Shown: positions 1-9,380, numbered from the stretch's first letter. The stretch is 36,153 bases of DNA from Myxococcota bacterium (GCA_022447545.1 JAKVBI010000002.1:257107-293259); one strand, 5' to 3'. Numbers and translations: made by a program. Notes: a model not told the origin generated them from the sequence alone.

Positions 1-1
1 T

Positions 2-37
2 CGCGTCGGGAAATTCAGCCCGGGGTTCTCCGACGCG
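2..37. other. 8-bp inverted repeat at left edge
   Basis: CGCGTCGG (2-9) is the exact reverse complement of CCGACGCG (30-37), with a 20-base loop that itself holds GAA/TTC arms. No T-run follows, so it is a poor classical terminator. It lies 53 bases before the Rieske gene and could be the end of an upstream unit or an operator. Function not determined. Confidence 0.3.
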
Positions 38-89
38 GTAGGATCTGAAATTCGAGTCGATCCGTCGGTCACGCGGGGAGCCCCACGAT

Positions 90-1013
90 TTGACGATCCA
101 GGAAAACACGATCCAACGATTCCCGTTCGGAATTCCTCTGAGTTGGTACCAGGTGGCCTTCTCGGATGAACTTGAACCGGGCGAAGTCCGTCGGCTGCAC
201 GCCTTCGGACGCAACCTCGTAATGTTTCGAGGTGAAGACGGCACGGCGGGTGTCCTAGATGCCTACTGCCCCCACCTGGGTGCGCATCTCGGCGAGGGCG
301 GTGAAGTGGCAGGCAATGACCTCGAGTGCCCCTTTCACGGCTGGCGTTGGCACAGGGACGGCCACTGCACCCACGTCCCCTACGCGAAGCGCATTCCCTC
401 TGGTGCGCGGGCCACCGCCTATCCCGTCTGCGAGCGCTTCGGCATGATCTTCGCCTGGTTCCACCCGCGCGGCGAGCCCCCCCTGTACGACCTTCCCGAA
501 ATTCCCGAATGGCGCAGTCCAGGATGGTGCGCCGATTGGGAGCACCGCGAGATCGAACTGACCACCCATCCCCAGGAGATCGCAGAAAACGGCCCGGACT
601 GGCGACACCTCGACAAGGTTCACGATATGCAAATGGCTGAGAACGATTTCGTCTTCGAGCCCGACGGCTACGGATATCGCTGGTATCTGGGCGGCCAGGT
701 CGAGATGGGCGAATCCACCCTTCAAGGAGTCAATTACGGACTCGGCCTCAGCACCTTTCGGCAAGGCGGAGTCCACGACGCGATCGTACTGACCACGGTG
801 ACACCTCTCGAAATCGATCGCCTGAAGTTTCGACTTTCAATGCTGAGCCGAGCTCCCGAAGAAGAAATCTCGAAACAATTCGACTACCACTGGGCCTTCG
901 CCGCACCCGACTTTCGCATCTGGGAACACAAGATCCACCGAAAACAACCATTGCTCTGCGAAGAGGATGGCCCCATCGCTCGGTTTCGAGGATGGGCAGC
1001 GCAGTTCTATTGA
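90..1013 (+). CDS. Rieske 2Fe-2S ring-hydroxylating oxygenase, alpha-subunit type
   Basis: This is probably the terminal oxygenase of a two- or three-component system that hydroxylates or desaturates a ring, drawing electrons from a reductase encoded elsewhere. The Rieske cluster ligands are visible as C60-P-H62 and C80-P-F-H83. The mononuclear iron motif follows at D170-x-x-H173 and H178, preceded by E-N-G-P-D. The Rieske domain covers about residues 15-125 and the catalytic domain the rest. At 307 residues it is shorter than KshA-type steroid 9-alpha-hydroxylases (about 380), so it is KshA/cholesterol-desaturase-like only in a broad sense. The start is TTG at 90, chosen because GGGGAG lies at 74-79 and no better in-frame start precedes the Rieske domain. 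No reductase or ferredoxin gene is in the window. Family is certain; substrate is unknown. Confidence 0.9.
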   Translation: MTIQENTIQRFPFGIPLSWYQVAFSDELEPGEVRRLHAFGRNLVMFRGEDGTAGVLDAYCPHLGAHLGEGGEVAGNDLECPFHGWRWHRDGHCTHVPYAKRIPSGARATAYPVCERFGMIFAWFHPRGEPPLYDLPEIPEWRSPGWCADWEHREIELTTHPQEIAENGPDWRHLDKVHDMQMAENDFVFEPDGYGYRWYLGGQVEMGESTLQGVNYGLGLSTFRQGGVHDAIVLTTVTPLEIDRLKFRLSMLSRAPEEEISKQFDYHWAFAAPDFRIWEHKIHRKQPLLCEEDGPIARFRGWAAQFY

Positions 1014-1254
1014 CGCCGGATCGCATCCTGGAAGGGCTTGGAGCCCTAGAATGGGACTCCGTTGCGCTTCACCCTTCTTGCGGCCACTTCGATGCCCCTA
1101 CGCGATGGGCACGTCCGGTTGTCATTGGCCGAATCTATAGGCGGATCCCTCAGAGGTTCGTCTCTTCCCACGAGCCTCGCGCAAACCATCCACTTTGATT
1201 TCCCGAGTTGACACGGCGGCTACACTGACGAGATCAAAGAAGGGGACGCCGAGA

Positions 1255-2235
1255 ATGACTCAAACCGTACAGACCGTGCTCGGCCCCCTCAGTGTCGATC
1301 AGCTCGGCCTGACCTTGATGCACGAACACCTGAAGATTGGCTATCCGGGTTGGGAGGTCGACACCACTCTCGTCTTCGATCGCGAGGCAGAACTGGCCGA
1401 CGCCATCGCGCGACTCGAGCGCCTGCGCGCACTGGGAGTTTCCACCTTCGTCGACCCCTGCCCCATGGAACTCGCGCGGGACCCCGAATTCATGGCCGAT
1501 GCCGCGCGCGAGTCGGGCATCCACATCGTGTGCAGCACCGGGCTTTACATCGAACAGGGCCTCGAACTGGCGGGCTTCCCCGCCTACTTCCGAGCCCTGG
1601 GGATCGAACAAATCCAGCGCATCTACACCACCGAATTGCGCGACGGCGTAGGCGAGCGTTGCGTCCGGCCCGGTGTGATCAAATGTGCCACTGGACCCCA
1701 CAAGGTCGGAGAGCACGAGGAGAAGTCCTTACGCGCGGGCGCACGCGCCGCTTTGGAACGCGACGTGCGCATCACTACCCATACCACCATGGGTTCCATG
1801 GGCAATGAGCAACTCGATATTCTGATGGGCGAAGGACTACCGGCCAATCACATCGTGATCGGCCACTGCGACTGGAACCCCGACACCGCGTACCACCGTT
1901 CTCTGATGGAACGCGGCTGTTACATCGGTTTCGACGGGGTGGGCATCGATGTCCTTCTTCCCGACGACACTCGAATCTCGAATCTCGTCGAATTGATCGA
2001 AGCGGGCTTCGAGCGACAAATCGTTCTCTCACATGATCACATCGGCTGCTGGCACTTCAGACCCGAGGACGCACCCCCCGTCGTCACGAGCACACAGGCC
2101 GACCCGAAAAGAAGTTACACCTATCTCCTGGAGGAATTCATTCCCAAGCTCCAAAAAGCCGGAGCCAGCGAACGAGCCATCGACACCATGCTCGTGGACA
2201 ACCCTCGTCGGTATTTCGCCGGAGAACCTCTCTAA
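1255..2235 (+). CDS. Phosphotriesterase-family metal-dependent hydrolase (lactonase-like)
   Basis: This is a TIM-barrel binuclear metal hydrolase of the phosphotriesterase/PHP family, members of which open lactones or cleave phosphotriesters. All ligands are visible in the 326-residue product: H23-E-H25 at strand 1, the bridging lysine in V-I-K143, H176 in T-T-H-T, H204 in G-H-C-D-W, and D261 in S-H-D-H. The start is ATG 1255 because AAGAAGGGG (about 1236-1244) sits just upstream and the HEH motif then lies at the usual distance from the N terminus. An in-frame TTG 60 bases earlier is less likely. It follows the Rieske gene by 241 bp and precedes the deacylase-like gene by 135 bp, all on the same strand. 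Lactonase activity is more likely than organophosphatase, but this is inference. Confidence 0.88.
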   Translation: MTQTVQTVLGPLSVDQLGLTLMHEHLKIGYPGWEVDTTLVFDREAELADAIARLERLRALGVSTFVDPCPMELARDPEFMADAARESGIHIVCSTGLYIEQGLELAGFPAYFRALGIEQIQRIYTTELRDGVGERCVRPGVIKCATGPHKVGEHEEKSLRAGARAALERDVRITTHTTMGSMGNEQLDILMGEGLPANHIVIGHCDWNPDTAYHRSLMERGCYIGFDGVGIDVLLPDDTRISNLVELIEAGFERQIVLSHDHIGCWHFRPEDAPPVVTSTQADPKRSYTYLLEEFIPKLQKAGASERAIDTMLVDNPRRYFAGEPL

Positions 2236-2370
2236 CTGCCGCCGTCGGGTTCGGTTCTCTGCTGTTCCCACCAGTCGAATCAGATTACAATGGGCCCTGC
2301 GCGATCCTTCATTCAGTCTTGATCGAATCGCGCTTCCGGCAGATCTCCCAATTTTGGAATCGGAGGTGGC

Positions 2371-4068
2371 ATGCCTGAATATGACCTCATCATTCGAAAC
2401 GGCACCGTCGTAGACGGCACACGTCTACCCGCGTACCGCGCCGATGTCGCCATCAGCGCGGGCAAAATTTCAAAAATCAGCGGACACATCAGCGGCGATG
2501 CAAGCCGCGAACTCGACGCGACGGATTGCATCGTGGCTCCCGGTTTCGTCGACCTTCACTGCCACTACGACGCCCAGGTCAACTGGGACCCCTACTGCAC
2601 ACTGTCAGGCTGGCATGGCGTCACCTCGCTCACAATTGGGCAATGCGGGTTCGGCTTCGCTCCGACGCGCCCCGAGGATCGCGAAGCCAACATGGAAATG
2701 ATGTGCCGCATCGAAGCCATCCCAATGGATTCCATGCGCGCAGGTATGCGCTGGGATTGGGAAACCTTCCCCGAGTACCTCGACAGCCTCGATCGACAGG
2801 GGCTCGGGCTGAACGTCGCTTCGCTCGTTCCTTATTCGCCACTGCGCGCTTATGTGATCGGCGTGGAGGACTCGCGCGAGCGCACCCAGCTGACAGACAC
2901 GGAGATGGAGCAAATCAAGCACTTGTTCCGCGAGGGCATGAAGGCCGGTGCCTTCGGTTTCTCGGCGGACAAGAGCCTGGAAGACCGTCCCGAGGACGGT
3001 AGCTTCCTCCCCACCCACGTCGCGGCCGACGAGGAGTTCTTCGCCCTGGCGGAGATCCTGAGCGAATTCGGTGTCGGTCACATTGGTTGGACACGCGACA
3101 TTCCCGACCGCATGGGCGCCAACAAGGATCGCGAGATGCTCATCAAGCTCGCGGAAATCAGTGGGCGGCCCCTCCAATGGGGACTGGTGATGCAGATCCC
3201 GGGAGCGCCCGAGATGCACCGAGAGCAATTGGAATGGCTGGAACAAATGCACCGCCGAGGCTTGCCCATGTACGCCCAATCCATGGCAGTGACCGTGTCC
3301 CAGACCTTCACCATGGAGGACTACAACGGTTTCGACACCATGCCGGCATGGCTCGATGCAACCGTCGGAAGTATCGAGGAACGGACGCAACGGCTGGCGG
3401 ATCCCGAGCGACGCTCGGCTCTCTTGCGCTCCATGGAGGAGACCGGTCGTGGATCTGCAGAGGCATGGAGCAAAGTCAACATCATTGAAGTCGCCGAGGA
3501 ACGAAACTACTCCCTGGAGGGCAGATCCGTGGGAGATATCGCCCGGAGCGAAGGGCGCCACCCCGTCGACGTTTTTATCGATCTGTCCATCGACGAGGGT
3601 CTGCGCACTCGATTCGCCTGGCTGGATCAGCACATCCCGCACCCGGAGATCATCCGGCACCCTTGCACACACATTTCCCTGTCGGATGGTGGCGCACACA
3701 CCCGCTACCAGACCTCCAGCGCCTGGCCAACCCACTTCCTGACCCATTGGGTGCGCGACCAGCAGGTCATGAGCCTCGAAGATGCCCACTACAAGATGAG
3801 CGCCTTGCCCGCCTGGATTGCCGGCTTCCGCGATCGCGGCACACTGCGGGAAGGCTTGAGCGCGGACGTAGTGGTGTATGACCTCGACCAGATGGCCCTG
3901 ACGGAGCCCACCTATGATACGGACTTCCCCGGTGGCGAGCGGCGCTTGATTCAGAAGGCACGGGGCTACCGCTACACCATCGTCAACGGCGTCGTGACTC
4001 TGGAAGAAGGAGCTGCCACCGGCGCACTCCCGGGCAAAGTGCTGCGCAGCTACGAGATGGCCGGCTGA
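2371..4068 (+). CDS. N-acyl-D-amino-acid deacylase-like amidohydrolase
   Basis: This 565-residue protein belongs to the D-aminoacylase branch of the amidohydrolase superfamily, which hydrolyses N-acyl or ring amides. Visible features are the N-terminal beta-sandwich start (L-I-I-R-N-G-T-V-V-D-G), the strand-1 metal motif H63-C-H65 in P-G-F-V-D-L-H-C-H, and the cysteine C92 in G-Q-C-G-F-G that corresponds to the metal-binding Cys of D-aminoacylases. A late S-D-G-G-A-H-T segment carries the catalytic Asp, and a composite C-terminal segment (G-L-S-A-D-V-V-V-Y-D) closes the sandwich. The ribosome site GGAGGTGG lies 2-9 bases before the ATG. The TGA overlaps the ATG of the next gene by one base (TGATG), so translation is probably coupled. 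Its true substrate need not be a D-amino acid. Confidence 0.88.
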   Translation: MPEYDLIIRNGTVVDGTRLPAYRADVAISAGKISKISGHISGDASRELDATDCIVAPGFVDLHCHYDAQVNWDPYCTLSGWHGVTSLTIGQCGFGFAPTRPEDREANMEMMCRIEAIPMDSMRAGMRWDWETFPEYLDSLDRQGLGLNVASLVPYSPLRAYVIGVEDSRERTQLTDTEMEQIKHLFREGMKAGAFGFSADKSLEDRPEDGSFLPTHVAADEEFFALAEILSEFGVGHIGWTRDIPDRMGANKDREMLIKLAEISGRPLQWGLVMQIPGAPEMHREQLEWLEQMHRRGLPMYAQSMAVTVSQTFTMEDYNGFDTMPAWLDATVGSIEERTQRLADPERRSALLRSMEETGRGSAEAWSKVNIIEVAEERNYSLEGRSVGDIARSEGRHPVDVFIDLSIDEGLRTRFAWLDQHIPHPEIIRHPCTHISLSDGGAHTRYQTSSAWPTHFLTHWVRDQQVMSLEDAHYKMSALPAWIAGFRDRGTLREGLSADVVVYDLDQMALTEPTYDTDFPGGERRLIQKARGYRYTIVNGVVTLEEGAATGALPGKVLRSYEMAG

Positions 4069-5204
4069 TGTACCGCGGCCACCGATACATCGACAGTGAC
4101 GCCCACGTCCTTGAGCCCTCGAACCTTTGGGAACGCTATCTCGATCCACGCTTCAAAGAGTTCATGCCGAGGCACTCGGTGGGCTACGAGGGAGATGGCC
4201 CCAGTTGGTATCTGGAAATCGATGTCTGCGGCCACCAAATGCCGAACTTCGGCCCCACACGCGAGATGGCGGCGACGCTGCCGGGCCTGAAGGAAGCCTA
4301 CCAGGAATACAACGAGCGGGGCTTCGGACCCGACGCCTACCCACGGGTCCTCGAACGGAGCGGTATCGACCACATGGTCGTCTACCCCACCGTGGGCCTC
4401 TACGTGACCGGCGTTCCAGATCTCAGCGCTTCGGTCGCAGCCGCATACCGGCGCGCCTACAACGACTGGTTGTTCGATTTCTGTTCCGAGGCGGGATCCG
4501 GCATCATCGGGGCGGGCGCGGTGGATTTACGAGACCCAGAGGAGGCGGCCAGAGAGGTGAGGCGCTGTGTCGACAACCTCGGCTTCAAGGCCATCACCAT
4601 CAACCCCGAGCCGATCAACGAAATACCGCTTCACGATCCCTTCTACGATCCGATCTGGAGAGAGTGTCAGGCTCTGGGCGTGCCCGTAGGTGTCCACGTT
4701 GCCGCGGGAACCGACCACCAACAGGTCGGCCTCGACTACTTCCCGGACTGGTGGATCGGACGCCCCGTGACCGCATTTACCGTAGGCTGCATGCTGGCCT
4801 GTCTGTCCTTCATAGCTGGCGGCGTGTGTGAACGGCACCCGGAGCTGCGGGTAGTCTTTCTAGAATCCGGGGCGGGCTGGGTGCCCTTCTGGCTCGACCG
4901 CATGGCGGCTGGCATCGCGGGTCATGCACGCAAGTTCGGACTCCCGGGCCTCTCCATGCACCCGAAGGAATACTGGAACCGTCAATGCTTCATCTCCGCG
5001 GACCCCGACGACCCGGGCATCGAAGAGGTTGCGCGCCAAATCGGAAGCGAGTCGATCGTGACCGCCACCGACTTTGGTCACGTCGAGGGAATGGGCTACG
5101 TGCACGCCCTGGACGACATCCTGGGTCTTCCCAACGTATCGGACGCCGTCAAGCGCGAGATCATGTGGGACAACCCCGCGAGGCTCTACGGAATCAGCGA
5201 TTAG
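4068..5204 (+). CDS. Amidohydrolase_2 family hydrolase/decarboxylase (ACMSD-like fold)
   Basis: This is a TIM-barrel metal hydrolase of the amidohydrolase_2 type. Relatives decarboxylate aromatic acids (ACMSD, gamma-resorcylate decarboxylase) or hydrolyse C-C, amide or ester bonds. In 378 residues the metal motif D11-x-H13 appears in Y-I-D-S-D-A-H-V-L-E-P. H210 (G-V-H-V-A), E266 (F-L-E-S-G) and D335 (A-T-D-F-G-H) sit at the positions expected for the remaining active-site residues. The ATG overlaps the preceding TGA by one base, so it is co-translated with the deacylase-like gene. A clear paralogue lies tail to tail at 5252-6415, sharing N-terminal, central and C-terminal motifs. Decarboxylase and hydrolase cannot be told apart from sequence alone. 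Confidence 0.87.
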   Translation: MYRGHRYIDSDAHVLEPSNLWERYLDPRFKEFMPRHSVGYEGDGPSWYLEIDVCGHQMPNFGPTREMAATLPGLKEAYQEYNERGFGPDAYPRVLERSGIDHMVVYPTVGLYVTGVPDLSASVAAAYRRAYNDWLFDFCSEAGSGIIGAGAVDLRDPEEAAREVRRCVDNLGFKAITINPEPINEIPLHDPFYDPIWRECQALGVPVGVHVAAGTDHQQVGLDYFPDWWIGRPVTAFTVGCMLACLSFIAGGVCERHPELRVVFLESGAGWVPFWLDRMAAGIAGHARKFGLPGLSMHPKEYWNRQCFISADPDDPGIEEVARQIGSESIVTATDFGHVEGMGYVHALDDILGLPNVSDAVKREIMWDNPARLYGISD

Positions 5205-5251
5205 GCCCCTGAAGAGAGACCCGTCTCGCCACTAAACCGTCTGCGTCCTCG

Positions 5252-6415
5252 TCAGGAGAGACCGTATAACCGGGCGGCGTTATCCCACATGATCTTGCGC
5301 AGGCTTTCTTCAGAAACATTCTCGAGGGCCAGGGTGTCTTCGATGGCGTGAACATATCCCTTGCCCTCCGGGTGACCGAAATCCGTGTTCGTTACCAGGC
5401 AATCGTCCCCCAGAGTCTCGATAAACTGCGGGATCCAGGGATCATCCGGATCTGCGGCCACACAGCATTGACGCTGGAAGTACTCCGTAGGGGTCAACTT
5501 CAGCGGCATGACACCGCGCGTGCTGCCCAGAATTCCCGCTTCCATGCGTTCGAGCCAGAAGGGTGCCCAACCACAGCCGGTTTCCAGGTGGACCACGCGT
5601 AGCTTCGGGTGACGTTCGAGTACGCCACCCAGGATCAGAGCCACGCTCGCGCTCATGTTCCCGAGGATGAACGCGGAGGCTCCGATGCCCATGTGCCACG
5701 GCCCGAAGTAGTAACGCGCGACGTTGTGAGGAGAGATGGGCGCCAGATGAATGGCCAGGGGTACGTCCAACTCTTCGAGAGTGCTCCAGAGATCCCCATA
5801 ACGCTGGTCCTGAAGAGGAGGATAGTCTGGCAGTGGCTCAGGATTGATCTGCACGCCGTGAAAGCCCAACTCGATCACACAACGCCGGGCTTCGGCAGCT
5901 GCAAGGGCTGGATCGCGCAGGTCGATAGCACCGATTCCCACCAGGCGTCGGTCGGAGTCTCGACAGAAATCCGCGAGCCAATTGTTATAGGCGCGGCAAT
6001 GAGCCGCCGCCTGCTTCGGCTCGACGCCCACCGCACAGTTCATCGTCAGACCTGCGGTCGGGTAGAGCACCATGTAATCGATGCCGCTGCGTTCGAGCAC
6101 GAGTTGGTAGGCGGCCGGACTGAAGCCCATCTGCCGGTACTCGTCGTAGACCTCTGCACATCCGGGCATCTGGAACGCACCGGGAATCGGGTAGCCGGTA
6201 TCGAATGCCGGCATGCTCTCGCCACCCACGTGAGTTTCCTGGTGGTAGGCGAGCCCATCAATGGCCTCGGGCAGACCGTGCTCGGCGGCTGAGATCCAAT
6301 GAGCGACGGTGCGCGGAGCGTTCTTGCGAAACTCGGGCTCAAGGTAGCGCTCCCACAAGTCCTCAGGCTCGAGCACGTGTGCATCGCTGTCGATGTAGCG
6401 GTAGCCCTTGTACAT
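5252..6415 (-). CDS. Amidohydrolase_2 family protein, paralogue of the facing gene
   Basis: This 387-residue protein resembles the product of 4068-5204 along its whole length. It opens with M-Y-K-G-Y-R-Y-I-D-S-D-A-H-V-L-E-P and also shows L-E-R-S-G-I-D-Y-M-V-L-Y-P, H-L-E-T-G-C-G-W-A-P-F-W and N-T-D-F-G-H-P-E-G. The metal motif D-x-H and the C-terminal Asp are conserved. The start was placed at ATG 6415 because it matches the paralogue's start and GGGAGG lies just upstream. A longer open frame reaches 6586 but its extra 57 residues are arginine/proline-rich and look non-coding. The stop lies 47 bp from that of the facing paralogue. A P450 gene on the same strand ends 131 bp upstream of this start, so the two may be co-transcribed. 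Confidence 0.87.
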   Translation of the reverse strand: MYKGYRYIDSDAHVLEPEDLWERYLEPEFRKNAPRTVAHWISAAEHGLPEAIDGLAYHQETHVGGESMPAFDTGYPIPGAFQMPGCAEVYDEYRQMGFSPAAYQLVLERSGIDYMVLYPTAGLTMNCAVGVEPKQAAAHCRAYNNWLADFCRDSDRRLVGIGAIDLRDPALAAAEARRCVIELGFHGVQINPEPLPDYPPLQDQRYGDLWSTLEELDVPLAIHLAPISPHNVARYYFGPWHMGIGASAFILGNMSASVALILGGVLERHPKLRVVHLETGCGWAPFWLERMEAGILGSTRGVMPLKLTPTEYFQRQCCVAADPDDPWIPQFIETLGDDCLVTNTDFGHPEGKGYVHAIEDTLALENVSEESLRKIMWDNAARLYGLS

Positions 6416-6545
6416 TCCCAGGCCTCCCATGTCCGACCGACGGGCCCTCAGCCTCGAGGATGCTAGTCCCCAAAGCTGAGCACGAAAAACAACTTTCCGA
6501 TGGCCATTGTACGCGCCTGGACCGAGGGAGCGGAGTGAAAAAGGT

Positions 6546-7706
6546 TCAGGTGGCCTCGAACACGATGGGAATGGCTGGATGCGCACGCGCCCAACGCGAG
6601 GTGACCCAAACAGGTTCCTGGGTAATCACATATTCAGGTATGCGCGCCAGCAATTCCTCGAAAGCCACCCGCGCCTCGAGCCGGGCTAGCGACGCCCCTA
6701 GACAGGAATGAATGCCATGGCCCAGTGCCAGGTGTCGTTTGAATTTGCGGCGCACATCGAAGCTCGCGGGAAGCGCGAACTCGCGCTCGTCGCGGTTTGC
6801 CGCAGCCCACACTAGAAGCACACGAGCACCTTGGGGTATGGGCTGGCCATGAAGCTCCACATTCGGGCCAGCGCTACGGGGAAGCGCCTGGGCGGGTGGT
6901 TCGAAACGCAGCATCTCCTCCACCGCGGCGGGAATATTCTTGGGATCGCGAGCTAGGAACGCACGCTGCTCCGGGTGTTGAGCGAGCAGAACCGCCCCGT
7001 TTCCTATGAGGCTCGTGGTCGTGTCGTTTCCGGCCACGATCAATTGAAAGCAGAACCCCTGAATCTCAGGGTCACTGAGGCCCCTGCCCTCGATCTCGGC
7101 GTCGAGCAGTGCGCTCACCAGGTCGTCGCGACGTTGACTGCGACGCTCCTCGATCAAATGAGAGAACTCCTCGTATATACGTTCAGACGGCGTTCGGATG
7201 GTCTCCTCGATGCTCTTGTCGGGGTCGGTGCTCAACATCATGCGCGTCCAGTGCAGAAAGGTCTCGCGCCGGTCGGGAGGCACTCCGATCATGTCGGCAA
7301 TCACACGACCTGGCAGCGGCGTCGCGTAGTCCTCCACGAGTTCGCCAACTCCGTTCGGGCCGAATCCGTCCAATAGCTCGCGAGCAATCGTCCGAATCCG
7401 CGGCTCCATCTCGGCCACTCGTCGGGGAGTGAAGGCACGAGACACCAAACCACGCAAGCGATCGTGACGGGGAGGATCCAGAAAATTCAACATGGGGAGA
7501 AGAGTCTGTGCCTCTTCGACACCCTCGACACTGAAACGCGCGGAATCGTTGGCTGCATCCCAGACATCCTGAAACCGCGAGATCGCCCAGAACTCCCGTT
7601 GCGGATTGTGATAGACGGGAAACTCGTCCCGCAGCCGCCGATAAACTGCATGCGACTGCTGCTGAAATTCAGGCTCGAACGGGTCGTAGACGAACACTCC
7701 ACTCAC
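6546..7706 (-). CDS. Cytochrome P450, bacterial soluble class
   Basis: This is a haem-thiolate monooxygenase of 386 residues, typical of soluble bacterial CYPs that take electrons from ferredoxin. The I-helix oxygen-activation motif is canonical (A-G-N-D-T-T, 225-230). The K-helix E264-x-x-R267 is present and the haem-binding loop reads G-H-G-I-H-S-C335-L-G. The start is set at GTG 7706, eight bases after GAGG, giving M-S-G-V-F-V-Y-D-P-F, the usual N terminus for the class. The open frame continues upstream to 7964, but that part overlaps the divergent amidase gene and looks non-coding. It shares a 137-bp divergent control region with the amidase at 7844, suggesting common regulation. Substrate unknown; the neighbourhood suggests a catabolic role. 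Confidence 0.9.
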   Translation of the reverse strand: MSGVFVYDPFEPEFQQQSHAVYRRLRDEFPVYHNPQREFWAISRFQDVWDAANDSARFSVEGVEEAQTLLPMLNFLDPPRHDRLRGLVSRAFTPRRVAEMEPRIRTIARELLDGFGPNGVGELVEDYATPLPGRVIADMIGVPPDRRETFLHWTRMMLSTDPDKSIEETIRTPSERIYEEFSHLIEERRSQRRDDLVSALLDAEIEGRGLSDPEIQGFCFQLIVAGNDTTTSLIGNGAVLLAQHPEQRAFLARDPKNIPAAVEEMLRFEPPAQALPRSAGPNVELHGQPIPQGARVLLVWAAANRDEREFALPASFDVRRKFKRHLALGHGIHSCLGASLARLEARVAFEELLARIPEYVITQEPVWVTSRWARAHPAIPIVFEAT

Positions 7707-7752
7707 CAGGAACACCTCATAACGGATGGCGACACAACCGCGGCTCAGCGCC

Positions 7753-7768
7753 GTGATAGCATAATCAC
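7753..7768. promoter_or_regulatory. Inverted repeat in divergent P450/amidase promoter region
   Basis: GTGAT (7753-7757) and ATCAC (7764-7768) form a perfect 5-bp inverted repeat around AGCATA, in the 137-bp space between the divergent P450 (start 7706) and amidase (start 7844). The centre is AT-rich relative to its surroundings and contains TATGCT read on the minus strand, which could be a -10 element. It is a plausible operator for both genes; no regulator is encoded next to it. Confidence 0.35.
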
Positions 7769-7843
7769 ACCTCTGAAAGAGTTGGATCTCGGAACGCCTT
7801 GGAGCCAGGCCGCGGCGGCAATTCATGCCGGAGGAAGCTCGCG

Positions 7844-9280
7844 ATGACGACGGACCTCGCACAGTTGGATGCCAGCGCACAGGCAGCTCTCGTCGCCCGT
7901 GGTGAGTGCACGCCCAGCGAACTGGTGGAAGCGGCCATCGAGCGCATCGAACGTGTCGATCCACACCTCAATGCCGTGATCGTGCCTTTATTCGAGAGAG
8001 CCCGCGCAGACGCCGCCAACCCCCAACTTCCAGCTGGCCCTTTTCGCGGTGTCCCCCTGCTTCTCAAGGATCTGGGCTGCCATGTGGCGGGAATGTCCGT
8101 TTATGGAGGCACGAAGTTCCTACGCGATCACGATTGGCGCTCCCCGGTGGACAGCTTCCTCGCCCAACGTTTTCGTGCGGCGGGATTCATCTTCCTGGGC
8201 AAGACCAACACCCCGGAGATGGGTCTCTCCCCCACCACCGAACCCTTGACCTACGGAGCCACCCGCAATCCGTGGGACCCCGAGCGAATCGTGGGTGGAT
8301 CAAGCGGAGGTTCCGCGGCCGCCGTCGCGGCGGGGCTCACGCCCCTTGCCCACGCGGGCGACGGGGGTGGATCCATTCGCAATCCGGCCGGCGCCTGCGG
8401 GCTCGTAGGCCTGAAGCCCAGCCGGGGCCGCACCAGCCTGGGACCCGAAATTGGAGAAGGCTGGGCGGGATGCACCACCGAGCACGTGGTGACCCGAAGT
8501 GTGCGCGATACCGCTGCCGTGCTCGACTGCGTGGCAGGCCCGGGCACCGGAGATCCCTATTTTGCGCCACCTCCCCACCGGCCCTTCATCGAGGAACTCG
8601 GCCGCGACCCGGGCGTGTTGCGCATCGGGTGCTTCACGAACAACGAACATACCCCCGCGCATCCCGAGGCGGCAGCCGCCGTGACGAGCGCAGCAAACCT
8701 GCTTTCTGACCTGGGGCATGAAGTGGATGACAACTATCCCGATGCCCTGAACGAACCCAACCTGGGCCATCTGACCTCCACCGCCGTGAGCGCCAATCTG
8801 GCCCAACAACTCGACGGCATGGCGAAGCAGGTAGGCAAGCCCGTCGACGAGGGCGGCTTCGAGCCCGCGACCTGGGCGATGGCTCAGCGCGGCTGGGCAC
8901 TCTCGGCCAGCGAATACCTGCAAACCGTGGAGGGCCTGCATGCCTTCGGCCGCCGCTTACGGACCTGGTGGCGAGAGCCACCCACCAACGCTGGATACGA
9001 CCTCCTCGTCACCCCCACCATGGCCGAGCCGGCTCCTTACATCGGCGAAGTTCGCGGGGCGAGCATCGAGCGCATCCTCCGCCTGGTTCCGTACACCATG
9101 GCCTACAACGTCTCCGGACAACCGGCTATCGGCTTGCCGATGTACTGGACCCGGGAGGGCCTCCCCATCGGCGTCCAACTGGTGGGTGGGTACGGCCAGG
9201 AGGCACTTCTCCTGCGAGTTGCAGCTCAGATTGAATCGGCAAGTCCCTGGCAAGAACGCCGTCCACGCCTCCACGCCTGA
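7844..9280 (+). CDS. Amidase-signature family enzyme
   Basis: This serine amidase hydrolyses an amide (or aryl-acylamide/ester) bond with the Ser-cisSer-Lys triad of the family. In the 478-residue product, K75 lies in L-L-K-D-L, the cis-Ser is in the glycine-serine signature G-G-S-S-G-G-S (151-157), and the nucleophile is S177 in D-G-G-G-S-I-R. The downstream [13 protein letters not shown] segment is typical. Length is normal for the family (450-500). ATG 7844 was chosen because GGAGG (7830-7834) lies nine bases before it; an in-frame GTG at 7799 has no such site. It is transcribed away from the P450, sharing its control region. It could be a ring-amide or acylated-amine hydrolase in the same pathway; GatA function is unlikely without gatB/gatC nearby. 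Confidence 0.9.
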   Translation: MTTDLAQLDASAQAALVARGECTPSELVEAAIERIERVDPHLNAVIVPLFERARADAANPQLPAGPFRGVPLLLKDLGCHVAGMSVYGGTKFLRDHDWRSPVDSFLAQRFRAAGFIFLGKTNTPEMGLSPTTEPLTYGATRNPWDPERIVGGSSGGSAAAVAAGLTPLAHAGDGGGSIRNPAGACGLVGLKPSRGRTSLGPEIGEGWAGCTTEHVVTRSVRDTAAVLDCVAGPGTGDPYFAPPPHRPFIEELGRDPGVLRIGCFTNNEHTPAHPEAAAAVTSAANLLSDLGHEVDDNYPDALNEPNLGHLTSTAVSANLAQQLDGMAKQVGKPVDEGGFEPATWAMAQRGWALSASEYLQTVEGLHAFGRRLRTWWREPPTNAGYDLLVTPTMAEPAPYIGEVRGASIERILRLVPYTMAYNVSGQPAIGLPMYWTREGLPIGVQLVGGYGQEALLLRVAAQIESASPWQERRPRLHA

Positions 9281-9352
9281 GCCCCTCGAGGGCGATTCAG
9301 CAGACGGTTCTGCGTGCCTCCCTCGAGCAGCGGTTCGCCGAGTTGGAACCTT

Positions 9353-9380
9353 GGGGGATCAACTCCTCGCCAGATCCCCC
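9353..9380 (+). terminator. Possible hairpin terminator after the amidase gene
   Basis: GGGGGATC (9353-9360) and GATCCCCC (9373-9380) are exact reverse complements with a 12-base loop, about 75 bp after the amidase stop. No T-run follows, so it is a weak candidate for intrinsic termination. The rest of the 203-bp gap (9281-9483) shows only a CCCTCGAGGG palindrome at 9283-9292 and no gene. Confidence 0.35.

Noticed and set aside
2605-4149. Long open frame (514 codons) on the minus strand
   Set aside because: It lies opposite the deacylase-like gene, which has clear motifs and a ribosome site. The antisense frame has no recognisable domain and reflects GC-rich codon bias.
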